Positions 45,101 to 53,854 of a stretch of DNA of 64,000 nucleotides are shown one piece after another. The stretch's first letter is position 1; every line of letters begins with the position of its first letter. This stretch comes from Aliivibrio sp. S4MY1. Lineage in GTDB: Bacteria > Pseudomonadota > Gammaproteobacteria > Enterobacterales > Vibrionaceae. The position numbers and the translations under genes were made by a program. The DNA lies in the NCBI RefSeq assembly GCF_028765545.1, contig NZ_JARACP010000005.1, positions 1 to 64,000 of the forward strand, read 5' to 3'. The notes under the pieces are model-generated. The model saw nothing but the letters and a program-made list of their open reading frames with translations, ran no database searches and had not been told where the DNA came from.

Positions 45101-46936
45101 GTCCGCCTCGGCTTTTACCATCACAATTTTTTGCAAATAATCAGTGGTTGCACCATCAAAATTTTCTTGTTCTTTAGTCGATTGTTTCTCTAATTCTCCT
45201 TGTTTATCTACTAGCTGATAAAAATCATACATACTGCCAATACTGTCTATAATAGGTAAGCCTTTAGCCAATTTTGTATAAGCACTTCCTTCAAACCAAC
45301 TTGCCGCAAGGTTTCGAGTACTAACGGATGCCCCTTGGCTTTGAAAGCTTTCTTTCATCTCTTTTAGAGCATTCTGCATAAACGTTTTATTAGCAAAACC
45401 GTTACGCACCATTCTTCCAAAAGTTTGTGGCGCAGTTAAATTAAATCGTTGTACTCTTTCGGTGAGCTTAACTGCATCAGTAAACGCATCACGCGCTTCT
45501 TTAACCGATTGCAATCCAAATAAGAAACTCGCTCCTGCAGTAAGCGGCTCTGGTAAAGCACCCTCAACGGTTAATTTACCCCAAATATTTTTTGCCACAC
45601 TGGTTGCAATTTGTTGGCTAGATAAATCACCAAAGACACCAATGCCTTTTGTCGCAAAACCTTGAGCGTAAGATTGCGCTGTCTTTTGCACTGCGGATGC
45701 AACACCAAGCGTGGCTACACCAGTGCCTTTTAACGCCACTGTATTTCCTTGCTGCGTCATAAAATCAGAATAGCTAGGTAGTGCCGTTGGGTATTGATAA
45801 ATTAAACACTCTTCAAGCGAGATTAAATCACCACACACCATCGCCAACTTACCAAAACCGCTTATCGGTTTAAAAGTGACTTTTTCATGCAGCTCATAAG
45901 TATAGACGTCTTGTACAGTTCGACTTTCTTCATGTTCAATATGAGTTTCAAATTTCAACTGCCCTTGCTTTACTGAATCAGGAAATGTGGCTTTTACTTC
46001 CTCACCTAAAAATTCTTGCTGTTTTTGTAAGTATTCTTCAACCCAAAAACGAGTCCGCAGTAAAAAGTAACCATCATCAATTAATGTAGGATCAAAGTTA
46101 AATACCACACTTGGTAGTATTTTCTTTAAGTCTTCTTGCTCTTCTTGAGTTTGAGCTTTTTTCGGATTTTCTTTAGTTACAAAACTCGTAGCCAAGACTT
46201 TTTCTGCTTCACCTGAACTGTCTTGCTTTGATTTTACTTGAATAAGAGAAACTTCTGCACCCACATACAAATCACTGCTGAACACTACCCCAAGTGAATG
46301 ATAGACAGGAGCAATAATGCCTTGAATCTCTTTTACTTCACTCGCTATAATTTTGTTATACCAATCATTATAATCATTTTGTTCATCTGTCAGCGGTTTA
46401 TCTGATTCATTTTTATAAGGCTCTGCTAACTGACTAACTTTGATTTTACTGATGGTAAATTGAGTTAAATCAGGTTTTTCTGGTAATAGTTTTTTTGAAT
46501 AAATATCTTTTAATGAATCATTTAATGCTTTAACACTGGTGTGTGTTTCCGCTAGTTGCCCAATCACATTTAATGGCGGAAACGTCAATGAATATGATTG
46601 ACTTTCACTTAACTCGTTAACGGTTAATGGCGCCTTATGACGTAAAAAGGTTTGTTTTTTTGCTACAGTTTCAGGCACCGTATTTTCATCAAAGTAACCC
46701 AGTTGACATAATAAACCGTCTTTATTCGAGCCCCATAGAACAGGATTTTCAACATCATCAACCAAAACAGGAGTGAACGGAATTGGACGAACATTGCGTA
46801 AATCAGCCTCTTTAGTTAAATCAGATGAAGCATCCTTATTCCAATCGGGAAATGATTCACTTTGTCCACGACGCTTCCATACAAAATATGCTCCTAACAG
46901 ATAAACGCCATGATCATAGGTTTTTAAAGCAGGCAT
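42113..46936 (-). CDS. Giant protein with internal OmpA-like domain
   Basis: The product has 1607 residues. The first about 110 residues (from ALKTYDHGVYLLGAYF) are shared with the truncated 128-residue gene. Hydrophobic stretches lie at about 395-455. An OmpA-type peptidoglycan-binding domain lies in the middle, about 645-770 (FKFNSSELPNTG, then RIQIDGHAGRIGSDKAN). A further hydrophobic region is near 810-850. The remaining about 750 residues are not recognised. There is no signal peptide, so export must use another route; large size, OmpA domain and repeated accessory genes suggest a contact-dependent or type VI effector. This is inference. It is the last gene of the cluster, overlapping the lipoprotein gene by 1 bp. 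Confidence 0.6.
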   Translation of the reverse strand: MPALKTYDHGVYLLGAYFVWKRRGQSESFPDWNKDASSDLTKEADLRNVRPIPFTPVLVDDVENPVLWGSNKDGLLCQLGYFDENTVPETVAKKQTFLRHKAPLTVNELSESQSYSLTFPPLNVIGQLAETHTSVKALNDSLKDIYSKKLLPEKPDLTQFTISKIKVSQLAEPYKNESDKPLTDEQNDYNDWYNKIIASEVKEIQGIIAPVYHSLGVVFSSDLYVGAEVSLIQVKSKQDSSGEAEKVLATSFVTKENPKKAQTQEEQEDLKKILPSVVFNFDPTLIDDGYFLLRTRFWVEEYLQKQQEFLGEEVKATFPDSVKQGQLKFETHIEHEESRTVQDVYTYELHEKVTFKPISGFGKLAMVCGDLISLEECLIYQYPTALPSYSDFMTQQGNTVALKGTGVATLGVASAVQKTAQSYAQGFATKGIGVFGDLSSQQIATSVAKNIWGKLTVEGALPEPLTAGASFLFGLQSVKEARDAFTDAVKLTERVQRFNLTAPQTFGRMVRNGFANKTFMQNALKEMKESFQSQGASVSTRNLAASWFEGSAYTKLAKGLPIIDSIGSMYDFYQLVDKQGELEKQSTKEQENFDGATTDYLQKIVMVKAEADWAKQLSDATKVLNNDGKEQIARIITQGSRAIIHINFKFNSSELPNTGTTLRSDIDKVCEKIAELLKTHPDYRIQIDGHAGRIGSDKANKTIAEDRAKQVEQAILDKAKEDNTLPERIITLSHGNTQPISAGNAKVAMSETGDDSALAEDRRVEISLLPPTYSLALPPSRTGMIDLEKVRQAKQAIDVGLDNNQKEQISAVFNSLMGVAMLTPIAPVAAGVMLIKEGATIADSGLSFLDSILTEGAYKDFKAKYKNVNELNQLGKIHIEVLQQYRGFKIKIEQQLTKKEEVEAFLKANKTSEELQKRFLLRALALNGLIELLARISLGSSSNSDYKKELISDRVQDYIETYILNDNWEAPQSSYNTMAQNWLNRVRDDKTGASQARSFFVEYANKNKKATLDEATKHLVKRAKIQGTFNTGFPVQTSLYMDDKENGFVDFVKLFNNTAQELKSDDIGFSRLLVLNDRDDDKSWMPYSEWKEEGKTNRITPFTRVKLQVVLTKDASEDAKKFFKATLSYGCDRGWLDVDGPQYQVLLSAKEVSDLTVCGPSDKELTSYYTQQLGDDYAADKDEKQTLTAVEFEPTYWFGEYEIPGLKPLFSGYWYENFDTWKQDGKYKALSYFFKLNQHKVSIEKLDVGGVLYDMSNIHYGIDDNNTYGSVDTSTKPLYLFDGLGNKSAVINEVDLLVESFVKANESSKGTGKKPYIEGNITSLAALNIGNKFEWFDKQKLINSQQFDWSKEQPASIYVALLADKDNREDYKSIGFNLDKITMQLKLSIEEQDSVLIKANSKGKGPSYFSSLHHVMDISYKINYGYHSSQPAYSDIKTKEAELNIDGKYKSELLAFSSMVVKEVMQAPELFLNQIGSKKLYVIKFDLDYISPTGKKVKGLRPFGPILDNMSGEIYSSELHLFGVYQEGIDKRESKYFTGSPLALRLQKSKRFYGNDLPWTQEGHELEKLNISAQAKWKELKNEDPKKQVEWLKRWIEDNPESLSAPD

Positions 46937-48030
46937 TATTTATCCCCCTTAAACCACAGACCATTATTCGCTAATCCATTATATAAAATAGCATCACCTG
47001 ATAATGTGCCATAATAAAATGCACGCCATGACCACACTCTATCTCCAACACGATCTACTATTCTAACTTTAGCAAAACTATTCAAAGCACTATAACAAGC
47101 GTCTTTGCCTAAAATTTGAGCTGGCGTGAAGTCTGTTGTCATTTGCTTTACAGTTCCTTTTTCTATATCAAAAAAGAAACCAAAAGAAGGATTAGAGCCC
47201 CAAGCATAATGGCCAGTAGGATCAATAGAACGAACGGTCATTCGCGCTTCTTTAAAAGGAAGCTTCTCATCAACATCGATTAAAAGTTTCTTTTCGTTTG
47301 TTATGCTATCAAAAACAGTAACGCCAAATGGATACACTACAGTGCGATTACCACCATAGCTTACAGCCGAAGTTTCTATATCAAAATCAACCTTACTGAC
47401 CTCACCAGTAACTGAATCCCATCGAGAAAAAAGATCTCTAGCTCTTTCAAAATATAAATAACGACTATCCTCAGACCATAGCATTGCTAAAGGAGACATT
47501 GATATACTTAGCTCTACCACTTTACCTGTTTTAATGTCATATACTGTTTTATATCCACCTAGATCAGCCCATGCTACATAACGATTATTAGGTGAACGCG
47601 TTAAATTTTTAATGCCATTAACCAACTCTACCGTTACATCCGTCACCAAACGTAAATCAGTGCCATCGGTTTTCATACTCCAAACCTTAATCCCACTCTC
47701 ATATTCATCTTTTGAGCTTGAGTTCGCCCACGCAAATTGAAAGCGCGGTAAATCGTACGAGCTAGCGTCATTGAGATCTTCTTTTGGCCACTCTTTGGCT
47801 TTTTCAATAAAGTAACGAGGAAAATCTTGATACATTACTTTTAAATCTTTTTTTGTCGTGAATTGAATGTCACCACTGCTTTCCATGGTGTAATAGTTAT
47901 TCTCACCCACATAGGTACGATCTGGATGTTGCTCTGCTCTTAATTGAGCCGCTTCGGCTGCCACACTTTCAGCGTCATTACACCCCATTAAAGTGATGCT
48001 AAATAGTGCAAGTAATAGTATTTTTTTCAT
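46936..48030 (-). CDS. Beta-propeller lipoprotein, copy A
   Basis: The product has 364 residues. The N-terminus is a lipoprotein signal (LALFSITLMGC, lipobox Cys16). The body has repeating beta-blades with TDG and WSMKTDG turns, as in TolB/WD40-like propellers. It is nearly identical to copy B at 48421-49515 over most of its length; the main divergence is a block at about residues 225-275. It lies between the truncated 128-residue gene and the 1607-residue gene, with 4 bp and 1 bp contacts. A role as immunity or accessory protein for the large protein is suggested by the duplication (inference). Confidence 0.65.
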   Translation of the reverse strand: MKKILLLALFSITLMGCNDAESVAAEAAQLRAEQHPDRTYVGENNYYTMESSGDIQFTTKKDLKVMYQDFPRYFIEKAKEWPKEDLNDASSYDLPRFQFAWANSSSKDEYESGIKVWSMKTDGTDLRLVTDVTVELVNGIKNLTRSPNNRYVAWADLGGYKTVYDIKTGKVVELSISMSPLAMLWSEDSRYLYFERARDLFSRWDSVTGEVSKVDFDIETSAVSYGGNRTVVYPFGVTVFDSITNEKKLLIDVDEKLPFKEARMTVRSIDPTGHYAWGSNPSFGFFFDIEKGTVKQMTTDFTPAQILGKDACYSALNSFAKVRIVDRVGDRVWSWRAFYYGTLSGDAILYNGLANNGLWFKGDK

Positions 48031-48034
48031 TGTT

Positions 48035-48421
48035 CTAGCCTATTAATTCTGAAATTTTAATTTTTGTTAAATGTGAAATTATCTGTACGTTTTTAATTAT
48101 TAAATCAATCACATTTAATGGTTGCTTATGACGTAAAAAGGTTTGTTTTTTTGCTAGGGTTTCAGGTGCCATATTTTCATCAAAATAACCCAGTTGACAC
48201 AATAAACCGTCTTTATTCGTGCCCCATAGAACAGGCTTTTCAGTATCATAAACCAAAACAGGCGTAAAAGGGATTGGGCGAACATTGCGTAAATCAGTCT
48301 CTTTAGTTAAATCGGACAATTGATGCCAAGCTCTAAACTCTTTTGTTCGTCCGTTATCATGAAGGTCAAAATATGCACCTAAGAGATAAATGCCATGGTC
48401 ATAAGTTTTCAAAGCAGACAT
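48035..48421 (-). pseudogene. Truncated duplicate of the OmpA-domain gene
   Basis: The product has 128 residues. Residues 1-103 match the N-terminus of the 1607-residue protein (ALKTYDHGIYLLGAYF, LWGTNKDGLLCQLGYF, KKQTFLRHK). After an internal jump comes PLNVID, which in the full protein lies some 20 residues later. The final TKIKISELIG is identical to the C-terminus of the 591-residue protein. So it is a fusion product of a tandem duplication: the head of one gene joined to the tail of another. It may still be translated, as it has an intact start and stop. Confidence 0.75.
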
Positions 48422-49515
48422 TATTTACTCCCCTTAAACCACAGGCCATTGTTCGCTAATCCATTATATAAAATTGCATCTCCTGATAACGCACCGTAAT
48501 AGAATGCGCGCCATGACCACACACGATCTCCAACACGATCTACTATTCTAACTTTAGCAAAGCTATTCAAAGCACTAAAATGTGCATCTTTGCCTAAAAT
48601 TTGAGCCGGAGTAAAATCTGTTGTCATCTGCTTTACAGTTCCTTTTTCTATATCAAAAAAGAAACCAAAGGAAGAGTTTGAGCCCCAAGCATAGCGACCT
48701 TCGGGATCAATTGAACTCACATCTAATGAGCGTTCATCCATTGAAAGTGAACGATCTACACCAATCCAATTAATTTCTTCATTGGTATTCGCATCTTCAA
48801 CCAAAACACCAAAATCTAAAACAGTCGTTCGTTTTCCTCCAAAGTTAACTGCTGTGGTTCTTACATCAAAATCAACCTTACTGGCCTCACCAGTCACTGA
48901 ATCCCAACGAGAAAAAAGATCTCTAGCCCTTTCAAAATACAAATAACGACTATCTTCAGACCACGACATCGGTAGAGGAGACATTGCTATACTTAGCTCC
49001 ACCACTTTACCCGTTTTGATGTCATATACTGTTTTATATCCACCTAGATCAGCCCATGCTACATAACGATTATTAGGTGAACGCGTTAAATTTTTAATGC
49101 CATTAACCAACTCTACCGTTACATCCGTCACCAAACGTAAATCAGTGCCATCGGTTTTCATACTCCAAATCTTAATCCCACTCTCATATTCATCTTTTGA
49201 GCTTGAGTTCGCCCACGCAAATTGAAAACGTGGTAAATCGTATGAGCTAGCGTCATTGAGATCTTCTTTTGGCCACTCTTTTGCTTTTTCAATAAAGTAA
49301 CGTGGAAAATCTTGATACATTACTTTTAAATCTTTTTTTGTTGTGAATAGGATGTCACCACTGCTTTCCATAGTGTAATAGTTATTCTCACCCACATAGG
49401 TACGATCTGGGTGTTGTTCAGACCTTAATTGAGCCGCTTCTGCTGCCACACTTTCAGGGTCATTACACCCCATTAAAGAGATGCTAAATAGTGCAAGTAA
49501 TAGTATTTTTTTCAT
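48421..49515 (-). CDS. Beta-propeller lipoprotein, copy B
   Basis: The product has 364 residues with the same lipobox (LALFSISLMGC) and propeller repeats as copy A. The middle block (about residues 220-270) has diverged (for example VRTTAVNFGGKRT here versus IETSAVSYGGNRT in copy A). It follows the 591-residue gene by 4 bp. It was probably the original neighbour of that gene before duplication. It is a cell-envelope protein, with a possible accessory or immunity role by context. Confidence 0.65.
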   Translation of the reverse strand: MKKILLLALFSISLMGCNDPESVAAEAAQLRSEQHPDRTYVGENNYYTMESSGDILFTTKKDLKVMYQDFPRYFIEKAKEWPKEDLNDASSYDLPRFQFAWANSSSKDEYESGIKIWSMKTDGTDLRLVTDVTVELVNGIKNLTRSPNNRYVAWADLGGYKTVYDIKTGKVVELSIAMSPLPMSWSEDSRYLYFERARDLFSRWDSVTGEASKVDFDVRTTAVNFGGKRTTVLDFGVLVEDANTNEEINWIGVDRSLSMDERSLDVSSIDPEGRYAWGSNSSFGFFFDIEKGTVKQMTTDFTPAQILGKDAHFSALNSFAKVRIVDRVGDRVWSWRAFYYGALSGDAILYNGLANNGLWFKGSK

Positions 49516-49519
49516 TGTT

Positions 49520-51295
49520 CTAGCCTATTAATTCTGAAATTTTAATTTTTGTTTTCAAAACGGATAATTCGTATTCTGTTGTCCCTAAGTCAGCACTCGC
49601 GCCACGAAGAATATCCACTTCTTCAACTTCTTTTGGCCAACCAGAAAAAGGGAGATTTAAGAAACCTTCATCGTCAGCTTTCGCTTGTCGGAAATAGACT
49701 TTCTGTGACCATTCTTGGTCTTCATTTCTTAACATCATGAAATCATCAGGTTGGTCTGTCGTGCTGCAAATTCGGTAACGTAATATGATTTGATTTTTTG
49801 GTGGCATCACAGTGATTGCTGCAATGTTGCTATCACTTTGCTTATTGATTAATTCTGCTCCAAAAACTGAATTATCAACTATGGGTAACTTGTAAATACT
49901 ATCGCCTTCAAATGTTTGCTGCTTACTATAAACAGACATTTCATCAGTGGATACCGCGACATTAATATAATCAGTCTCTAGTGCGTTGATGTCATTTTCA
50001 TTCAATGGTCTTTGACTATAATAGACATAACAATCGGTTTGCTGTTGGCCTAATATTTTATAAGGCAACCAAATATGAGGCATGGGGTGACTTATCCGTT
50101 TCGTATTATTTGAGCCATCATCTTTTGTTGGGCTTTCGTGTGTCGCTAGACATATTTCATCGTGATCAAAATCTACAAATTTTAATGTGACCTCTTCTTC
50201 TCCTAAATCAAATACTCTTGCTTGTTCACATAGATCGAGTTCACCAGAAAAGACTTTTTTTCCTTTTTGATACAATTCAAATTTTTCAAAAGAGACATTA
50301 GATTCTGGCAGAAACTCCGATCCTGTAATATTTACATGGTAGGCTTTTGATTTTCTTGGATTATCACCTTGATGATAATATTCACAAAAATAACCATTTT
50401 TATTAATAGCGATTTCTCGCCATACTTTATTTTTCCAAATAACGTAAAAGAAACCAGTTTTATATAATGTGTGTTCGGTTTCTTGCCTCTTCATTGGCAC
50501 CACTGGTACTAGCACATTATCCCACTCTGCCATTTCTGTTTCTTTGGATACAGGAAGTAATGATTCGCTCAGTAACAGGTTTATCTCTTTGGCTGAGTTC
50601 ATGCTTGGTAACGTCAAATACAGTGCTCGATTTCTATCATCTAAAGATGTAAATTCGACGAGACTCCGGTGTCCGTTTCTGCTGTCTTTTTTTGGCTTTA
50701 CTGTCTTTTCATTGATGTTTTTTAATTTTGAAATCGAGATGGATGCTGCGTTATTAGGCCATTGCCCTGCAAACTCAATGACGATTTTATTATCACTCTT
50801 TTTTTCAGAAATAGGAGTAATGGATGAGGCGTTTGAACTTGAACGAAGTAAGGTCGGTTTTACTTTTAAACGAGAACGAGTAACAGAGGGGTTAACCACT
50901 TTATCAATACGTTTTTTTAAACCGCTTCCTTGAACTAAATGCAGACTATCGACACTTCGATGTTGGTTCATTAACGATAATGCAGCCCACTCCCCCTGTT
51001 CAACCAGTTGACGAATACGACTGACGGTTTGAAATACCCCTTGTGAATCACTAATTGCAGAGTGACGCTGTAAATTAATAGGTAACGATGCTTTTAATGA
51101 AGGTAAATCAGTAAAGCGATTAAGATGATTCAGTAATTCATTGGGAGTGAGTATATACGGCAAGTCTTTTTGAGTAAGTAGGCGAGCGGGGATAAGTTTA
51201 AATTGGCAGAGCATCTGCATCTCCACATTCAGTGTATTGAAAGTATCTAAAAATAAATTGCCTGCTATATAAATATGAACAGAGAACTCAGTCAA
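49520..51295 (-). CDS. Unrecognised 591-residue protein heading the OmpA cluster
   Basis: The frame starts at TTG (51293-51295), with AAGGGG about 8 bp upstream; the next Met is about 25 residues in. There is no signal peptide or membrane segment. Residues about 110-200 are basic and low-complexity. The rest looks like mixed beta structure, with several beta-rich modules. I do not recognise the family. It is the first gene of a five-gene unit (this gene, lipoprotein B, truncated gene, lipoprotein A, 1607-residue gene), each spaced by 0-4 bp. It may be an effector chaperone or a structural partner (inference). Confidence 0.5.
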   Translation of the reverse strand: MTEFSVHIYIAGNLFLDTFNTLNVEMQMLCQFKLIPARLLTQKDLPYILTPNELLNHLNRFTDLPSLKASLPINLQRHSAISDSQGVFQTVSRIRQLVEQGEWAALSLMNQHRSVDSLHLVQGSGLKKRIDKVVNPSVTRSRLKVKPTLLRSSSNASSITPISEKKSDNKIVIEFAGQWPNNAASISISKLKNINEKTVKPKKDSRNGHRSLVEFTSLDDRNRALYLTLPSMNSAKEINLLLSESLLPVSKETEMAEWDNVLVPVVPMKRQETEHTLYKTGFFYVIWKNKVWREIAINKNGYFCEYYHQGDNPRKSKAYHVNITGSEFLPESNVSFEKFELYQKGKKVFSGELDLCEQARVFDLGEEEVTLKFVDFDHDEICLATHESPTKDDGSNNTKRISHPMPHIWLPYKILGQQQTDCYVYYSQRPLNENDINALETDYINVAVSTDEMSVYSKQQTFEGDSIYKLPIVDNSVFGAELINKQSDSNIAAITVMPPKNQIILRYRICSTTDQPDDFMMLRNEDQEWSQKVYFRQAKADDEGFLNLPFSGWPKEVEEVDILRGASADLGTTEYELSVLKTKIKISELIG

Positions 51296-51414
51296 ACCCT
51301 ATTCCCCTTCACGCTTGGCTTCCTAGGTCGATATCTCTTGTTTTTGTAAATATCCAACCTCTTAGTTACATTCTTAGCTTTACACTTAATTCTCCTGTAC
51401 GAAAGAGAAACAAA

Positions 51415-51438
51415 AAACGGCCCAATTAAGGACCGTTT
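51415..51438 (-). terminator. Terminator of nhaC
   Basis: Arms AAACGG-CC and GG-CCGTTT have one mismatch and a T-run on the minus strand, 33 bp after the nhaC stop. Confidence 0.75.
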
Positions 51439-51470
51439 AATTTGCTATAACCTTCAGATGAGCGCCTAAT

Positions 51471-53000
51471 CTAATTGGTCACCAACTTACTTTTATTAAA
51501 CGTATTCTCTGGGGTTAATTTAGCGAGTGTTACTACCAATGTAACCTGCGCGATTAACGCTAATATGAAAATAAGTGGGTTATCAAAAATGCCTGCAATT
51601 AGAAAACTGACAAGTGCGATTCCACCATTTAATAATGCATAAGGAAGTTGTGTCTTAAAGTGTTCGAACTGATCACATCCAGCTCCTGTTGAAGATAAGA
51701 TCGTTGTTTCAGAGATTGGTGAACAGTGATCGCCAAACAAACCTCCAGAAAGTACAGCACCAATACAAGCGAACAGTGGCGCATCAATTGCGATAGCTGT
51801 CGGAATAACCAAGTGCATCATAATTGCAAATGTTCCCCATGACGATCCCGTAGCAAATGAAATGATCGCTGCCAGTAAAAAAGATACCGCTGGCACTAAC
51901 CAATATGGAAAGCCGTTTTGAGCTTGCTCTGCAATATAAGCTGCCGCACCTAACTCTTTACCCACAGAGCTCAGAGTCCATGCAAGGATAAGAATAATTG
52001 CAACTTGCATCATGTTACCCATCCCTTTCATGTAAACAGAAATCCCATCTGATAGACTTCTTACTTTGTTCATTGCCATCAAGATAATTAATGTAAATGC
52101 GGCAAAGAAGTAAGCTGTAGATAAAGCAGAACGAAACACTGAACCAGAGACTTTTTCGAATGGGAAACCTAGAGGCGCAAGCATAAATACTAAAACAGCA
52201 CCCATCACCAATAGCGGTGCCCATACAAACGAGGCTTTTGCATTTTTATGCGTAAAAATCTCTTTTGAAATATCGGATGATGCATGAAGTTCCCCCTTAC
52301 TTGCTATTGCTTCAGCTTTTGCCATTGGGCCAAAATCCAATTTCTTTAATGCGACAAGTGGAACAATAGCTATCGCTAAAATTGCGTAGAATTGATATGG
52401 AATAGCGCCTAAAAATGCATCCCAATCCGTAATATCAGTAACATTTAATGCAGTAAATTCTTTCTGAATTAACCCCATGATATATACACCCCAACCAATG
52501 AATGGAATTAAAATAGCCACAGGTGATGAGGTTGAATCAATAATGAAGGCCAGTTTTTGACGAGAGATTTTTAATTTATCGAAAAGAGGACGAAAAACTG
52601 GACCAACAATTAATGGCGTACCTAAATCAGAGAAGAAAATGATGATCCCCCCTAGCCATGCCGAGGTTTGTGCCTGAAATTTACTTTTTACCCAAAGCGT
52701 TACTTTTTCTGCAAATGCAAGGCCACCACCCGACTTTTCCATTAGCGCAACAAATCCACCAATGAAAACCAGCAATACAATCACTCCGGCATTATAGCTA
52801 TCTGTTAGTTGAGGTGAGATATAACTTTTAACCATGACACCAAATGTTTCAAACGGATCAAGCGTGGTAAACAAACCGTTTAGCATTGCTACTCCACTCA
52901 ATACTCCCGCAAAAAGACCAACGACCACATTACGTGTCGTTAACGAGATAATCAGCGTTATAACAATGGGAATGAGGGAGGTAATGTCTGTCTGTTCCAT
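51471..53000 (-). CDS. nhaC: NhaC-family Na+/H+ antiporter
   Basis: The product has 509 residues from the ATG at 52998-53000, chosen for the AAGGAAC site upstream; the open frame extends 45 bp further without one. It has about a dozen hydrophobic segments. Signatures of the family include FFSDLGTPLIVGPVFRPL and STSSPVAILIPFIGWG, and GDHCSPISETTILSSTGAGC toward the end. It exchanges sodium for protons (or a related organic ion) across the inner membrane. It is a single gene with its own terminator. Confidence 0.88.
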   Translation of the reverse strand: MEQTDITSLIPIVITLIISLTTRNVVVGLFAGVLSGVAMLNGLFTTLDPFETFGVMVKSYISPQLTDSYNAGVIVLLVFIGGFVALMEKSGGGLAFAEKVTLWVKSKFQAQTSAWLGGIIIFFSDLGTPLIVGPVFRPLFDKLKISRQKLAFIIDSTSSPVAILIPFIGWGVYIMGLIQKEFTALNVTDITDWDAFLGAIPYQFYAILAIAIVPLVALKKLDFGPMAKAEAIASKGELHASSDISKEIFTHKNAKASFVWAPLLVMGAVLVFMLAPLGFPFEKVSGSVFRSALSTAYFFAAFTLIILMAMNKVRSLSDGISVYMKGMGNMMQVAIILILAWTLSSVGKELGAAAYIAEQAQNGFPYWLVPAVSFLLAAIISFATGSSWGTFAIMMHLVIPTAIAIDAPLFACIGAVLSGGLFGDHCSPISETTILSSTGAGCDQFEHFKTQLPYALLNGGIALVSFLIAGIFDNPLIFILALIAQVTLVVTLAKLTPENTFNKSKLVTN

Positions 53001-53341
53001 AGTTGCGTTCCTTTTTATACTGCAAAAGAGTAAATATATATTCAATTAAAGTGACTATATATTTCACTAAGGAGAAAGTATAGTTTTTTATTCACTTTTT
53101 ATGAATTTAAAATCATTGCATATTCTAAAGTCTCATTTTAAAAACTCAGATGCATTCAACCGAGGAATTTCGAAGCACCCTCTCGTAACAAAAATCAATA
53201 AATTAAGATGAAAACCTACTAATTTTATAAACTAAAGATTAAAAGTGCTTAATTAACAGCACATTTATTCTTTATTCTCTTTTTTATTCATTCAAAACAC
53301 TCTTCAATCATATACAAGCCAGTTAATGAGAGAGCAAAGGT
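53001..53341. other. Intergenic region
   Basis: It holds the upstream regions of nhaC and the small secreted protein, both divergent. It is AT-rich, and I see no clear operator or extra gene. Confidence 0.4.
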
Positions 53342-53790
53342 ATGCCAAGAATCATTACATTATTAATAATCCTGTGTCTTACATTTAATAGTTATGCAAA
53401 AGAAACCATTTGGACTAATGATAATGTTCACTTCAATTCACTAATCTACGCTCAAAATCCTGATGATGCTTTTATTCAATCTGTAGTAACTTATGATTGT
53501 AAGAAGATCGAGATTTCAGTGGGGTTTAATGAAGCACCTCAATCCTTTTTAACGGCTGTGGTTAATGACAAAAAGATTAAGCTCAATAAATTTGGTGTGA
53601 ATTATGATGGGTATGCCGTATAGAAGAACTGTTATTGGAGCAGTTTAAACAAGAAGAGTCGATTCATTTAACGGATACTCTTGGTGATAACTGCTATTTC
53701 ACGACTCAATATTACTCTCAAGCAATGAAACATAGACTCACAACATACTTAAAAAATCGAGAAAAGTATTCACTGCAAGAAAGTAGTTAA
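53342..53790 (+). pseudogene. Small secreted protein gene with a frameshift
   Basis: The first frame (53342-53623, 93 residues) begins with a signal peptide (IITLLIILCLTFNSYA, cut before KETI). It stops at TAG 53621-53623. In another frame the sequence continues at once with IEELLLEQFKQEESIH and reaches TAA at 53788-53790. Restoring a single missing base near 53620 would give one protein of about 149 residues. The gene is either inactivated or carries a sequencing error. The family is not recognised. Confidence 0.6.
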
Positions 53791-53800
53791 TATCTTTAAA

Positions 53801-53837
53801 TAACAAAGCCGAATGCATAATACATTCGGCTTTGTTA
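53801..53837. terminator. Bidirectional terminator
   Basis: Perfect 15-bp arms (TAACAAAGCCGAATG and complement) enclose a 7-nt loop between the convergent small gene and the oxidoreductase gene. Confidence 0.85.
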
Positions 53838-53854
53838 CTACTATAAAGTAAAAA

